NCBI GenBank assembly: GCA_016647705.1
Contig: CM028328.1
Coordinates: 12,084,614 to 12,148,613, forward strand
From: Eucommia ulmoides
Taxonomy: Eukaryota > Streptophyta > Magnoliopsida > Garryales > Eucommiaceae
Direction of reading: 5' to 3'
Length of the DNA stretch: 64,000 nt
In this document: piece by piece, positions 12,301 through 23,572 of the stretch
Layout of the letters: each line of letters begins with the position of its first letter
Position numbering within the stretch: the stretch's first letter is position 1
Position numbers and translations under genes: made by a program
The notes under the pieces: generated by a model
Database searches by the model: none
What the model was told of the DNA's origin: nothing
What the model saw: the letters and a program-made list of their open reading frames with translations, nothing else

Positions 12301-13703
12301 AAATTTCGATTCCCAAGAGACCATTCTTGATGATCTAATTTTTGGCGTGATAAATATAATTTGAAAAATATATAAAAATAAATGAGTGATTCACTTTATT
12401 ATGTATGAAGAAAGGGTCTTGGAGTTGTTATAGAGAATTTAGTTGTTATTGTAAAAAATATATATAATTAGTTTGATTGACATTGTAATTTTTCTCCAAG
12501 GCATCATTATTTATTTTCTGATTTAGAAATATTTGTTAACCTGAAAAATATAGTACATTGACAAATATAATTCTTTAACTTAAAATGTATTTAAAATTAT
12601 ATTTTTTTAAATATTATTTTCATTTACAAACTAAACAATGTAACTATGTGGTGGATTTTCAATCGACAAAAATAGCATCTAAATTTAATGTAATGGCAAC
12701 AAATCATATGGGTTTTAGTCCATCAAGTCGATGAAGGCAAAATTATCAATAAATTTGAGCAGTCTTCTTGAAAAATATGGACTGTCTTTCTAAATATCAG
12801 TTATATTCTATATTTACAGTCCAAATAATCTTTGTATATATATATGTATGCTTAAATTATCATAATCGACCAAATTAAAATGTCTGGTGTAAAATCACCT
12901 AATAAATCTTTTTTATAATTTTTCTTTTCATCAACAAATTATGCTTAAATAACCGCCTTTTGTTTTATCCTTAAAATGATATCCCAATCGTATGTTTTGG
13001 CTCAAAGAAAAAAAACATGTTCATGTTGAATTCATTACAATGTATTTGTTTTAGTGGTTAAATCTAACTGTGTAGAATTCAACACATTAACGCACATTTG
13101 AATAAGGTTTGTATTTGTTTGGAACATGAATAGATTTTTGAACACGATCATGTTTAATATAACACTGAAACACAATGAATATGTAAGACAAAGCATAATA
13201 TTATCGTATTGAATATACTATCATATTCCTCATATGTTCTTGGTTTTGTATCCAACAAAATACAATGGTTTTTTAAGCGATCAAAATTTCTAATTTCAAC
13301 ATAATCATGAATGACTAATTTCAAATTAAATATATAATTTTCATAAAAAAAAAATATATGATTTATATGTCATTTTTAAGCTTTAAAATAGATGATTATA
13401 TTCCTATAATTTAATCATATAAAGAACAAAATAAAATTGATTTATGTATGTTCTTTCTTTTGGAATAGATATTTCAGGAATATCTCCATCATTTATATTT
13501 ACAGTAACAATTTTATTTAAATTTAACTTAATAAAAAAATTATAATCACAAATCAATCCCTAAAATGGTGGACAAAATGTAGACAATTAAAAAATTAAAT
13601 TAATGAAGTCAACATAATTATTTGGTTTGTTTGTAAATAATATATATTGATTGATAAATTCTGATAGCAGGATACTTTCACCATAAATAAATCATTTAGC
13701 ATT
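12301..13703. other. AT-rich region downstream of the P450 gene
   Basis: No coding region or clear repeat structure was found. It contains oligo-A/T runs and a short (TA)n at 12835-12845. Confidence 0.5.
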
Positions 13704-13709
13704 TTTATT
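13704..13709 (-). promoter_or_regulatory. Possible polyadenylation signal of the P450 gene
   Basis: AATAAA on the minus strand lies about 50 bp beyond the stop codon of the P450 reading frame. The spacing fits a near-upstream element of a plant poly(A) site, but the region is AT-rich and a chance match is possible. Confidence 0.35.
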
Positions 13710-13758
13710 TTTTAAAATTTTCATCTTCTTTCTTTGTTTTTTTAGGAGAGAAAACAAT

Positions 13759-15279
13759 TCAAGTCAACCTCGGCCTTATACAAGCCCGGAGTGGATACTT
13801 CATGACGACGGTGAAGTCTTGTTTCTCTTCAAAACTAAGATCCTCTCCATCTACACTTGTCCATCTAAACTCCCTAATCAAATTGGCTACAAGAAATTCC
13901 AAATGTAGAAACGCCATACTGATGGCGGGGCACCGCCGTGTCCCAGCCCCAAACGGTACCATTTTTATCTCTTTCACCCCTTTTAGATCAAACTCAACCT
14001 TCCCGTCGCCGTCCACAAATCTCTCCGGCCTGAACTCCATTGGATCCTCCCACACCTCCGGGTTCCACCCTAGCTCCGCCACAGCCACGTTCACTATTGC
14101 TTCTCTGGGTATGTTGTAACCGTCGAACACAACATCGTTTTCCGTCACCGCCCGGGGCAACATGAAATGTCCAGGCGGATGTCGCCGGAGTGTCTCGAGC
14201 ACCACCGCCTTCAAGTACGGCATCTCCTTCAGGGTATCCTCCTCGATAACGTCTAGCTCCTTCCCGGACGCCGCTTCGATCTCTTTATATATCTTTTCTT
14301 GTACATCTTGGTGTTTCACTATGTTGGCCATGGCCCATTCCAGTGCCGCCACCGTCGTATCCGTACCAGCTGCGATGTACTCCGTGCATAGGCTCACAAT
14401 ATCGCGTTCTGTAAACGCGGTTTCGCCGTTGGGTTTGAGATCGAAGAGGGTGTCGAGATAGCAAGGAACACGAGAATGATCATCTGCTTCTGTTACCCTT
14501 TTCAGTTTCTCCAAACGCGCCCTTACGAGAGGGATTATGACTTTTTCTTGATTATCGCGGATGGCTAAAAGCTCAGCCCAAAGCCTCCGAAACACGATTT
14601 TCCCCAAACGCGGCACAAAGTTGAGTACGTTGAACTTGATAAAACTAGACACGAGCGGACGCAACGCCAACTCGATGTCCCTCACCACCTCCTCCTCGTA
14701 TTTCTCTCCGAAAAAAGTGTACGCCAAAAGCGAGAAAAGGGCGTGGCGCACCTCGTCTATGACCACAACAGAGTTTCCGGACTCGGCCTCTCGATGAAGC
14801 TTCTTCTTCAAAGCGTTCAAAGTCCATGCCCGGCCCTCCGTGTAGAGGTGCATCCGCGACGGGTGGAGGACTGTCTGGAAGTTCCGGCGGAGGAGCCGCC
14901 AGTGCGGGCCATAGGGCGCTGTAGTGAGGGTCCGTTGGTCGCTGAAAAGGGCACGGGTGGTTTCTAGGATCGGCCGGCCAGCAAAGGCGGCTGCTTTACG
15001 GACGAGGGCCCTGTGCGCAACGTCGTGGGAGGTTATGAAGACTGCAGGCCGAGAGCCAATGTGTAGAGTGATAAGCGGGCCGTATTTCTTTGTTAGTACG
15101 TGCAAAACGGGCTCCATTTGGGCGAAGTCCTTCGAGGATTTGAGAAGCCATAGGAGGTTGCCTAAGAAGGGTAGGGTGGGAGGGCTGGGAGGGAGGTTTT
15201 TCTTGCGGAGGAGAGAGAAAAGGGAGTGGAGAGAGAGGCATAAACAAAGAGATATCAAGACTAGGAACAAAAACTCCAT
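13759..15279 (-). CDS. Cytochrome P450, CYP89A-like, single exon
   Basis: Heme-thiolate monooxygenase of 506 residues, the usual length for plant microsomal P450s. In order: N-terminal membrane anchor (about 1-24), proline hinge LPPSPPTLPFLGN (29-41), C-helix WRLLR (127-131), I-helix oxygen-binding motif AGTDTT (304-309), K-helix ETLR (362-365), PERF (418-421), and heme loop FGAGTRRCPA (443-452) with ligand Cys450. The loop ends in Ala where the family consensus has Gly. The phrases SRPAVFITSHDVAHRALV and the lack of introns fit the CYP89A family (A-type P450s); the substrate cannot be told from sequence. Known CYP89A9 of Arabidopsis acts in chlorophyll catabolism, but members vary. The start is the first Met before the anchor. 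The gene is intact, GC-richer than its surroundings and stands alone between repeats. Antisense open frames over it are shadows. Confidence 0.93.
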   Translation of the reverse strand: MEFLFLVLISLCLCLSLHSLFSLLRKKNLPPSPPTLPFLGNLLWLLKSSKDFAQMEPVLHVLTKKYGPLITLHIGSRPAVFITSHDVAHRALVRKAAAFAGRPILETTRALFSDQRTLTTAPYGPHWRLLRRNFQTVLHPSRMHLYTEGRAWTLNALKKKLHREAESGNSVVVIDEVRHALFSLLAYTFFGEKYEEEVVRDIELALRPLVSSFIKFNVLNFVPRLGKIVFRRLWAELLAIRDNQEKVIIPLVRARLEKLKRVTEADDHSRVPCYLDTLFDLKPNGETAFTERDIVSLCTEYIAAGTDTTVAALEWAMANIVKHQDVQEKIYKEIEAASGKELDVIEEDTLKEMPYLKAVVLETLRRHPPGHFMLPRAVTENDVVFDGYNIPREAIVNVAVAELGWNPEVWEDPMEFRPERFVDGDGKVEFDLKGVKEIKMVPFGAGTRRCPAISMAFLHLEFLVANLIREFRWTSVDGEDLSFEEKQDFTVVMKYPLRACIRPRLT

Positions 15280-15672
15280 TTGTATTCTAAGATGAAAGAG
15301 TTGGGGAACATGGAATTAAGTAGAGGTTGTGTAATTGTAACATTTTTGGGCATGCGTTGGTTTCAAAATTAATGAGTTTAATGTATCTTTTTTGGGTAGT
15401 TTAACTTCCTTTGGCGATGCACTAAAAACGTACACTTAATGTTAGTTTGATGATACTGGAAAAGACGTTTTCTAAAATAAAAACATATGTTATTATCAAA
15501 TTGATATGATATATAGAGAGTATATTTTCTGTCTTTTTGTTCAAAATCACAAATTTCTTTTATCATCCGAAAAATAACAGCCACTCTCTTTAACCTTTTC
15601 TTTTTGTGAAAAGACAAAAAATTTCTTATCTTATTTAAAGAATTTTTTTTTTTAAAATATATTATTTAAAAA
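15280..15672 (-). other. Upstream region of the P450 gene
   Basis: This holds the expected 5' leader and promoter of the minus-strand P450. I cannot point to a convincing TATA box at the right distance. It ends in AT-rich sequence and the triplet repeat. The small minus frame 15378-15617 matches nothing I know. Confidence 0.4.
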
Positions 15673-15685
15673 ATAATAATAATAA

Positions 15686-15736
<51 letters not shown>
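15673..15736. repeat. (AAT)n microsatellite
   Basis: About 20 nearly perfect AAT/TAA triplets, followed by ATTAATTAATTAATTAA. It lies about 400 bp upstream of the P450 start codon, so its length may vary within the promoter region. Confidence 0.9.
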
Positions 15737-15749
15737 CATTAATTAATTA

Positions 15750-16060
15750 ATTAATTTACTCCTTTATTTTTTTCACCCATTTATTTAAAAAAAAAAAATC
15801 ATCCCTCCCCCTCCCCCACCTCACTGGAACAACAACTTCCACAACCACCTTGCCGGAAAAATCCACACCCACCTAGCTGGAAAAATCCTCCCCCACCATT
15901 TTTCCGACAAAGTGGTTGTGGGATTGTTGTTCTGGCGAGATGGGGTGGGGGAGGTTTTTTTTTTAATTTATTAAAAATAAAGGGGTGAAAAAATATATTT
16001 TTTTTAAATGAGGATCTTAGTGTAAAAAGATAAAGGTGATATATAAATAAATAAATTAAA
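15750..16060. mobile_element. Foldback (hairpin) element
   Basis: The left arm (TTTTTTTCACCCATTTATTT, CCTCCCCCACC, GGAACAACAACTTCC, ACAACCACCTTGCCGG) returns in reverse in the right arm (GACAAAGTGGTTGTGG, GTTGTTCTGGCG, GGTGGGGGAGG, GGGGTGAAAAAATA). The loop lies near 15868-15892. The whole could fold into one long imperfect hairpin, as in foldback MITEs. Related AT-rich sequence with AAATGATAGGGAAG-type motifs continues to 16290. Confidence 0.6.
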
Positions 16061-16590
16061 AGAGATATTTATGTATCTTAATTTTTAATTATTCAACTAC
16101 TTTTAAATTAGCAAGGTAAAATTATCATTACAATAAAAATTTTACTAAAACCTATAGGGAAGTTAAGTGGTATTTGAATGAAATGATAGGGAAGCGATAA
16201 GTATTTTTCGAATGATAGGGGAGGTGTGTGATTTTGGGCGAAATAACGGGAAGGTAGGTGGTAAATACTCTATACATAAGATGAAGCTAAAAGCTGGTTC
16301 ATTAAATATGGGACTTTAGGATCAAGAATGAGGTATTTCTTCCAGCTCAGATTACTCACTTAGCATAGGTTTCTGCAAAACAAAACATCGCAGGTGGACC
16401 TGCCTATTTTGTACCTCTAGTGTGAGAATTACTCGATTGTTTTTAGAAAATTTTGACAGAGTATTGATAGGAAAGAGTGTGCGTACTTGGCTAAACCCTC
16501 TCTGTCGTATTTGTTGACAAGGGCCCATCACTATTAACGTGGCGGTAAAGGCGGGATACGGAGTTAATAGGCTGTTACTCAAGGAGTTTA
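16061..16590. repeat. Repeat flank shared with 43300-43530
   Basis: The stretch 16070-16260 (ATCATTACAATAAAAATTTT, AATGATAGGGAAG, AGGTGGTAAATAC) has a reverse-oriented relative at 43300-43530 and a weaker plus-strand one at 53200-53335. This suggests a dispersed repeat family extending beyond the hairpin. From 16290 to 16590 no gene is recognised. Confidence 0.4.
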
Positions 16591-16594
16591 ACGC

Positions 16595-17363
16595 TGTGTT
16601 TGAGTAAGGGATTTATAGGAGGAATTTCATTTAGTTAAGAGATTTCAAAATCTTTTTTTAATAAATTCCGTGTTTGGGGAGTGAAATAAAAGATTTCAAA
16701 ATCATTTTGGGAGAAACTGAATTTGCCAAATCCTTTGATCATCGTCTTCTGCTTTGTTCTTCGTTCTTTTGCTTCTGCTTCTTCTTTGTTCATCGTCTTC
16801 TATTTCGTTCTTATGTTTCTACTTGTTCTTCTTCTTCTTCGTTCATCGTCTTTTGCTTCTGCTTCGATCTTCTACTTCTTCTTCGTTCATCTTCTTCATT
16901 GATTAGTTGTTGTCTTCTTCGTCGATTTCGTTCTTCTGCTTCGTTCTTCGTCGTCGATTTCTTCTTCGTCGTCAATTTTATTGTGAATTTCGCCTTCTTC
17001 TTCTTCTTCGTTCTTTGCCAACCTTCGAGTGATTTCGATTTCATTTTTGAAATCGAAATCCAACGACGAAATAGGGTTCGAAATCGAATGATGAAATCGA
17101 AATCGATTTTTATGTAAAAATCGAAATCCAATGACGAAATAGGGTTCGAAATCGAAATCGACAAAATCGTCGTTTGTTTATCGTTTCATCTCTATTTTTG
17201 TTGGGTTTTGTTTTTTTTTTCAGAAGTGGGATAAAAAATACAACCAAAAAAAAAAATTAGTTAAATATTTCGGTTCAAACAATTATCCAAATAACGAATT
17301 TATGAAATGAATGGATTTTGAAATCCATTCATTTCACAAATTTCTTATCCAAATACAATCTAA
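16595..17363. mobile_element. Inverted-repeat element carrying a CTT-rich tract
   Basis: The left end TGTGTTTGAGTAAGGGATTT matches the reversed right end TGTATTTGGATAAGAAATTT, with further pairs (GAGATTTCAAAATC, GGATTTTGAAATCC). The interior holds a degenerate CTTCTTCGTT/CATCGTCTTC tract (16740-17015) and a tandem duplication of GAAATCGAAATCCAACGACG and neighbours (17051-17089, 17119-17157). The Ser/Phe-rich open frame 16674-17117 follows from the tract and is not a gene. No target duplication was settled. Confidence 0.45.
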
Positions 17364-17599
17364 TGACTCTTTTCTTAATAAGTAAGATGCATTACAACTG
17401 TTCCTGAGTAAGAATGGCGGTATCGATGTGTCATCGGGTTTCTAACACAAGTCGGAAAAGAGTGTCGAGAATATGAGAAAATGTTATCCTGGGACCAAAT
17501 CAATTGTGAAATCAAAACAATGCCTCCTCGATTGTAGCGCCCAATGATAATTCTGAAAACGTAGTGCCTCTTGTTTCGTGCCCAAAGCATGTCAAGCAT

Positions 17600-18560
17600 T
17601 TAGTGTTTCATGAGTGACTTCGATGGTTGGTGAGAATCCTACATGGACACCCCTATATAAGAGGCGTGGGCACCCATATTTCAATTTTCCTGAATCCCTT
17701 GCATTCTCAAACTTCTCTTCGGCGTTTTTTAACGGTCTTACTATGACTTTCGTCCATTCTTCTCACTTTTCTTGGTAAGTTCCTTATTATCTCTTCCCAT
17801 AAATTACTTGATTTTTCATTCTTTCTTTGTCTGATTCTTGTCGAGTCGTGTCACTTTTTTTTCCCTTAATCGTGACGTTGCTACTGTGTTCAACAATTAT
17901 CCATCGTCGTCTACTCTACTTCGTCTTCCTTTGTTTTTGCTATTGTCGGGCGATGCCTAAGCGCCATGGGTCTCCTCTTGTGTAGGAATGGTTCAGGATC
18001 ACTGCTGACGACAGCAATGATGCGGCGGGACAATCGACTGCGATCCTTTCTATTGGGTGCCAAGATGTAAACCCTACTCCTTTGGTTCTTGGTAATCGGG
18101 TTAATCAAGCGGTTGGGATTTTGTAAGGCCCAACCGTAGGAATGTTGAGTTGGAGGTTGGGTCTTCCATTAGGTTTAACCCTGAGGCGGTAGCTGAATTC
18201 CGCAGGCACCGTCAGCAATTCCTCCTATGGTTTCTCAAGCCCAGGAAGCAGAGGGAACGACGACCCTTGTTGTTGTGACCGCTTCCCAAGCTAAACTTAA
18301 TCAGGGCCTCGGAAAGTCGTATCTCAGAACATCAACTCTGGGTAATGTATTTGAATCACTCTGTTTCTTACCTCAAGGTAGTGTCGTCCTCCCTGAATCG
18401 GGAGGCTGGGCACATCAATATTTGCAGAGGAAAATTGATTTTACACTAGCGCTCTTTTGGTCAGAGTGTATTTCCCTCTCCATCAATTCCTCTAGAGGTT
18501 CTCAATAGACTGAACCTTTCATCCATCTAACTTGTTCTCAATGCCTATTCATTACCATCT
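17600..18560 (+). pseudogene. Degenerate gag-like transposon gene, 5' part
   Basis: A promoter-like CTATATAAGAGG (17653) precedes leader-like sequence and a broken coding region. Pieces near 17950-18130 and 18227-18508 end in a segment readable as FPLHQFL and, a frame away, LNLSSIQLVLNA, which recalls the plant 'putative gypsy type transposon' family (Pfam PF04195). The coding remains continue at 21382 beyond the inserted hAT-like element. Stops and shifts rule out function. The family call is by memory of motifs, not a search. Confidence 0.35.
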
Positions 18561-18879
18561 GCCTCAAGTAGGAATGGCAAATAACATCGAACCGACGGGT
18601 AACCTAACGAAATCGAACTGAACGGTCCGATTTTAAAACCGACCAAATAGTTTTGGTTGCAGTTTTGGTTTTGATATTAGAAAACGAAGTGATTTTGGTT
18701 TTGGTTTTGGTTTAGGGATAGTAACCATGAAATCAAACAACATAATCGAATTGCGTGACTAGTAATCGATATTTTAGATATATTTTTATAATATATACCC
18801 TCAATTTTTATATATTCATATATTAACCCCCAATGTGTATGTGTGTGCATGTGTGTTTTATTTATTGTCCTCATCTCTC

Positions 18880-18927
<48 letters not shown>

Positions 18928-21381
18928 TTGTTAAGGTTATGTCATTTGTGTGTATTGTAGCCTACCCAACTTTGGACTTACATGCCATCCCTCCGTTCTC
19001 TCATTTGTGGTTTGGTTTTTTTTTTTTTTTAAATTATATTTTATATTTCAGTTATGGTTTTGTTTATATATAAAAAAAACAATGGTCCACGGTTTTGCGA
19101 TTTTGGTTTTAGTTTTATTTTTTTATAAAATTAAAAAATCTTTAAATGGTTTTACGATGCGGTTTTTGTTTTGGTTTTGTAGAATGTTAAATGAGTCAGT
19201 TTTAAAACTGTTTAAATAAAACCGACGGTTTTGATTTTGGTTTGGTATATATCTAATGGTTTTAGTTTTGATTTTTTATGAAATTGGACCTAAACCGAAC
19301 TGTTGAAATCTAAGTTTTGATGATCAATTAAGTATTGATATTTTTTGTGGAACTAATGTTTTTATTAAGTGTTTCAAATTTATCGTTCATTGTTCTTGAT
19401 TAAGAAGAAGGGTCATTGAAGAAAATATAAAGTGTGCAAAATGGACATGATGCGGCATAAAGAGTTTTAAAGACACTGAAGAAAACTAAGTTATGTGTGT
19501 TTGCTCCTTATGTGAAATGGTTTTGATAAATGACCTAACTGAAAAATATGTTTTAAAGCATAAAATGTTAAGTTTTCGGGTCAATTCGGTTAACCGGCAA
19601 AAGAGGTTGGACGACATATCAAAACAGTTTGTTTTGGGAGTGGAAAATGAGACATACTTATCTAATCGGTCAATCGAGAAAAGGAGTCGATCAATCGATT
19701 AAAACAGTGGCTGAAATGAGTAACGAAGTGAGGACTCTGATTAATTTGGTCAACTAACGGGTTCGGGTAGATCAACCGAATGAAACAATGGCTAAATTGA
19801 AAAGGTTGGGAAAGCCACTGGTTTTATCTCAGCCAATCGACAGGTTGTAAGGGTAACAACTATTTTAGCCTTTGGCACAAGGCGATCGACCAAGGGCAAA
19901 GGCCGATCAACTGACTGTTTTAGTTAACATTTTGACTGATTTGATCTATTGGTCAAAAATTATATGTTTTTTATAATTCCAAGAGAGATATTTGGGGGAT
20001 TTGAGTCTAATTTAAATATATATGACTTATTTTGTGATCCCTATTGATTTGGTCCATATATTTTAATATTCTCTTAATTAAAATGATTTTAACACTTCCT
20101 ATTCTTATAGATTTCAAATTGGAAAAGTTTTAAGGTTTTAAATAAACATGTCAAAGAGTATTTTTAAATGAAGCATACATATATTGATTGGTTATGTAAT
20201 ATGAGGTTTTAGAATATCATTTTATGACATATCTTTTAAAAATTAGTCATTGGAGAACTAGTTCTAGATTTATTTAATTAGACCTACGGGATTGAGATTA
20301 AAGACATCAAGAACATTAGTTTTGAGCTTTCATAAGAGTGATAATATTCAAAGTTCTTGATCTAAAGCTCTTGTCATTGGCGTCACTGATTTGAGTTCTA
20401 ATTGCGATATCTTTTTTGTCTTTGGTGTTTCTCAGTGAGATTCTTCCAAGTCTTAATATTTGCTTTTAAAATATATTTATATTGATTCATCGATTTAGGA
20501 TTGTTTAGAAAATCGTTTTGAACTTAAAAACCTGGAAATATTTGAAACAATTTCTTGCTTGATTATCTGATTACATACTTAATTTGTGCTACTCACTTTA
20601 TTATTTAATTATATTTTATTTGTCTTACATTGTATCTATCACGTAGTAATTATTCAGACCATAAATTGAGTATATCTATATTGAGGTGGTAGAAACTCCT
20701 TATGGGAAGAAACTTATATTTTTTGTATTTGTAAGTTTAAGTGGATTAGACACGTTTAGGACGATATCTAGTTAGGTTTCGATCTTTTTTTATGAAAAAG
20801 ATCAAGATTTTATATGTACCCTATAAAACGATTAGGTTATTCTTTTCCCTTGAAAAGAATTAGGTTTTGATTCAACCTGTAATTGAATTAAATAGTAAAT
20901 TGTAAAGGTTCATCTTAACCTTGTGAAATGATAAGCAAGAGAGTGTTAGATTAGTCTTTAGCCTGATAAAAATATAAGGTTCTTCCTGACCCTACGAAAA
21001 GGATAATTGTAAAGGTTGATTTTGAGTCTATGAAAGGAATCAAGAATTGTAAGGGTTTGGTTCCTACTTGATAAAAAAATCAAGAGGTTTAGTGGATTAC
21101 AAATCTCCATGGAGTTCGGAGAACTGGATGTAGGTAATAGTAGCTTGCCGAACGAGGATAAATTATTATATGTTGCATTGTTTATTTTCATATATTGTGT
21201 TTGGGTGTGCATTTAGTATTAAACACACTTATATTGCATAACAAGATAATAATTGATTTAGAAAAATTGATTATTTGTGTTTAAAGAACTCAATTATTTA
21301 ATTTTGGTAACTACCCAATTATCTCCCTCTTGGGTTGCTCTTTGAGCTATAACATAAACCATTGACATCCCTAGCCTCAAG
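18561..21381. mobile_element. hAT-like non-autonomous element, split by a solo LTR
   Basis: The 8-bp sequence GCCTCAAG occurs at 18561-18568 and 21374-21381. Between them the element starts TAGGAATGGCAA and ends TTGACATCCCTA (reverse TAGGGATGTCAA), giving inverted tips of 12 bp with two mismatches. The interior (18590-19295) is rich in AACCGAAC/GGTTTTGGTTTTGG motifs and contains a (TA)n tract at 18884-18919. An 8-bp duplication and TA-G tips fit the hAT superfamily. No transposase is present. The LTR at 19301-21354 was inserted later, near its right end. Confidence 0.65.
19301..21354 (+). repeat. Solo LTR, Maximus/SIRE-like copia, inside the hAT-like element
   Basis: It begins TGTTGAAATCTAAG and ends TATAACA, with CGAAC before it (19296-19300) and TAAAC after it (21355-21359). 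These two would be one 5-bp duplication if the CG became TA by deamination on both strands. The content matches the copy at 36317-38721: GAACTAATGTTTTTATT at the start, clusters of GTCAATCG/GATCAACCG near 19580-19920, AGGTTTGATTC-type repeats, and GTAGGTAATAGTAGCTTGCC near the end. No internal region remains, so recombination between LTRs probably removed it. Confidence 0.65.
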
Positions 21382-22697
21382 AATGGCATTAATCCCACCT
21401 TTTCTCTTTTATTCCATTACTATATGGTCGTGAAGAACACAAAACCCAACAACAATTGATTTTAGATTCGCACAAGCCAGGGAATGTAGAAGCTCATGCT
21501 AGAATGTCCTACCAACAACAAGGGGTGGAAGAATCGTTGGATTCATTTCAGTGGGGACTAGTAACATTCCATTGGAAAAAGGGGGCCTTCTTAGTCCCTA
21601 CCTGTGGAAAATCCAAATCGTTGGTTTTACTGCTTTGCTTGTGCTCGGATCTTTCAACACCTATCATGAACAAGACTCTTGATCTTAGCAACACTGAGGC
21701 AAATGATGTCGATGTACTATGGGAGGTCCTGACAGTTGAGCGAGTTAATAGACATCTATGGAAAACCTTCTTCCAGTTGTACTTCAAGGAGAGCGTTTGG
21801 CTTGCTTCTAAACACACATCTGAGACCAACCATGAACTTGAGCAGGATATCGATAAGTACGCGTCAAATGTGGCGTTGTCAGGTTCGGTTGGAGAGTAGA
21901 GCAAGAAGTTCGTCTACTAGACCATTTCCTTTTACTTTGGTTGATTTGATGCATTTACGTCTCTTCTCTAAGTGTTTACATGTTGTGTTAATAAATATGG
22001 CAGGCCGCAGCGTGATAAAGAAGAATTTAGAGGCGGTTCATCTCGAACAAGCCGCCGTCATTGCCGTTATTGTTGTTGTCGCTGCTACTCCTACTGCTCA
22101 GATAGTTGTTGCCCCTACCCCAATGCCCCCAGTCAGCGTGGGGAATGGCCCCGCTACTGGGGCAGCTAAAAACAGGGTTGCTACCTCTGAGGTAGAAATG
22201 CTCGAGGTACTCTAGATAAAAAGCTGATAAAGGCCTCCCGAAATATTCCCAATAAGGAGAATAAAAATGTTAGGGAAGTTTATCAGGGGAGCCGTTTAAA
22301 TCCCCTACCAAGGCTGTCTTTCCAATGCCCGAAGCATTCGCCCTCCGTCAACGGGAATGACAGGAGTGGTTTGCCTAGGTTGAGGGATTGACCACAAACT
22401 CGGCGGTTTTGTAGAACCCCAAGAATACAGCTAGATGAGCTTAGGCTATAATCTTCTCTCAAGATCTATAGAAGGCGGTTGCCGACCAGGGGAATGACCC
22501 AGCCTTGAGTCTATTCCAACTAAGTGACACTGTAAGTATTTGTCCACTACTTCAGTTTATTTCTATTTGTTTCATAGTCTTCCTTTTTGTTATTTCTTTC
22601 TTGACAGATGTCGGTCTACTTTTTCACCCTATTGTAGGAATGGAGGAAAGCCTCATCTTGGATCGGTGACATCGAGCGCGAGCGGGATGAGTCCAAG
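21382..22697 (+). pseudogene. Degenerate gag-like transposon gene, 3' part
   Basis: After the hAT-like insertion the coding remains resume. The frame near 21505-21550 reads CPTNNKGWKNRW; a GWKNR-type motif is typical of the PF04195 'putative gypsy type transposon' proteins. Open pieces at 21456-21899 and 21736-22215 follow, the latter in an Ala/Val/Pro-rich region like the variable C-terminal part of such proteins. The gene stops at 22697, where LTR A begins. Function is lost. If PF04195 is wrong, this is an unrecognised broken gene. Confidence 0.35.
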
Positions 22698-23165
22698 TGT
22701 CACACCCCACCCTGGACACCCATCACTCTGGGGCCGGCGTGACGTCGACATGACATCACCTAAACGTCGAACTAACTAGAAAACGATAAAGAGCATACAT
22801 AAATATACAACCAGAAAAACACGCTACATACATCCTCTCTAATTGGGAACACACCCGTACCTGAATTATAATAATAACAAAAAAATATAACAAAAATAAA
22901 TCTCTCATAGGTTCGCCTCAGACAGTTTTTTCCAAAATACTCTCACACTACACCATCGTCTGACTCTACCTAGTGCTAGTAAGGGACCGATTTGTAGCTG
23001 TTGCACCTGAAACCAAAACATTTTATCGGTGTATTGTCTTCGGAATAAAAACATTTTTAGTATGGATCAAGTATAAAACATATAAATACCACATATCGAG
23101 TAATAATATAAACATCACATACCACAAGAAAAACTCCATTTTCTTGTCACCACAGAAACAAACTC

Positions 23166-23197
<32 letters not shown>

Positions 23198-23440
23198 CAT
23201 TCCACTCAAGCAGTAAAGATTCACCAAAATACTATATCCCACCAAATGGTGTAAAACAATCAAAACGACAAATACACCAATATAAATATACGGACACACC
23301 CATTAAATGTATCCAACCGGTTCACCATATACGATAAAACACCACACACCTTCCGACTAGCCACAGGATAGTTTAACCTCACGATCGAGAGTTGCAACGG
23401 TACCGTATCACCCATAGGATTTGCCTTCCTAATGGGTCAT

Positions 23441-23572
23441 AAACAACGCTCTGTCAGACTTTGCCTAGCAGGTAAACAACGTTCTACCGGACTTTGCCTA
23501 GTAGGCAAACAACACTCTGCCGGACTATGTCTAGCAAGTGAACAATGCTCCGTCGGACTATGCCTAGCAGGT
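23441..23572 (-). repeat. 33-bp tandem repeat, 4 units, in LTR A
   Basis: Units start at 23441, 23474, 23507 and 23540, with the core CTCTGCCGGACTATGCCTAG; a partial fifth follows. Because 33 is a multiple of 3, one frame shows an 11-residue repeat (GLCLAGKQ), but nothing suggests translation. The partner LTR has only two units (30178-30243). Confidence 0.9.

Noticed and set aside
13802-15295. Several plus-strand frames and one further minus frame (14645-14827) over the P450
   Set aside because: They are shadows of the GC-rich coding sequence; only the 506-residue minus frame has the P450 motifs.
16674-17164. Ser/Phe/Cys-rich and Lys/Arg/Glu-rich frames
   Set aside because: They translate a CTT-rich low-complexity tract inside a transposon-like element.
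18680-18720. TTTTGGTTTTGGTTTAGGG, telomere-like
   Set aside because: Only one partial telomere word is present; the rest is the GGTTTTGG repeat of the hAT-like element.
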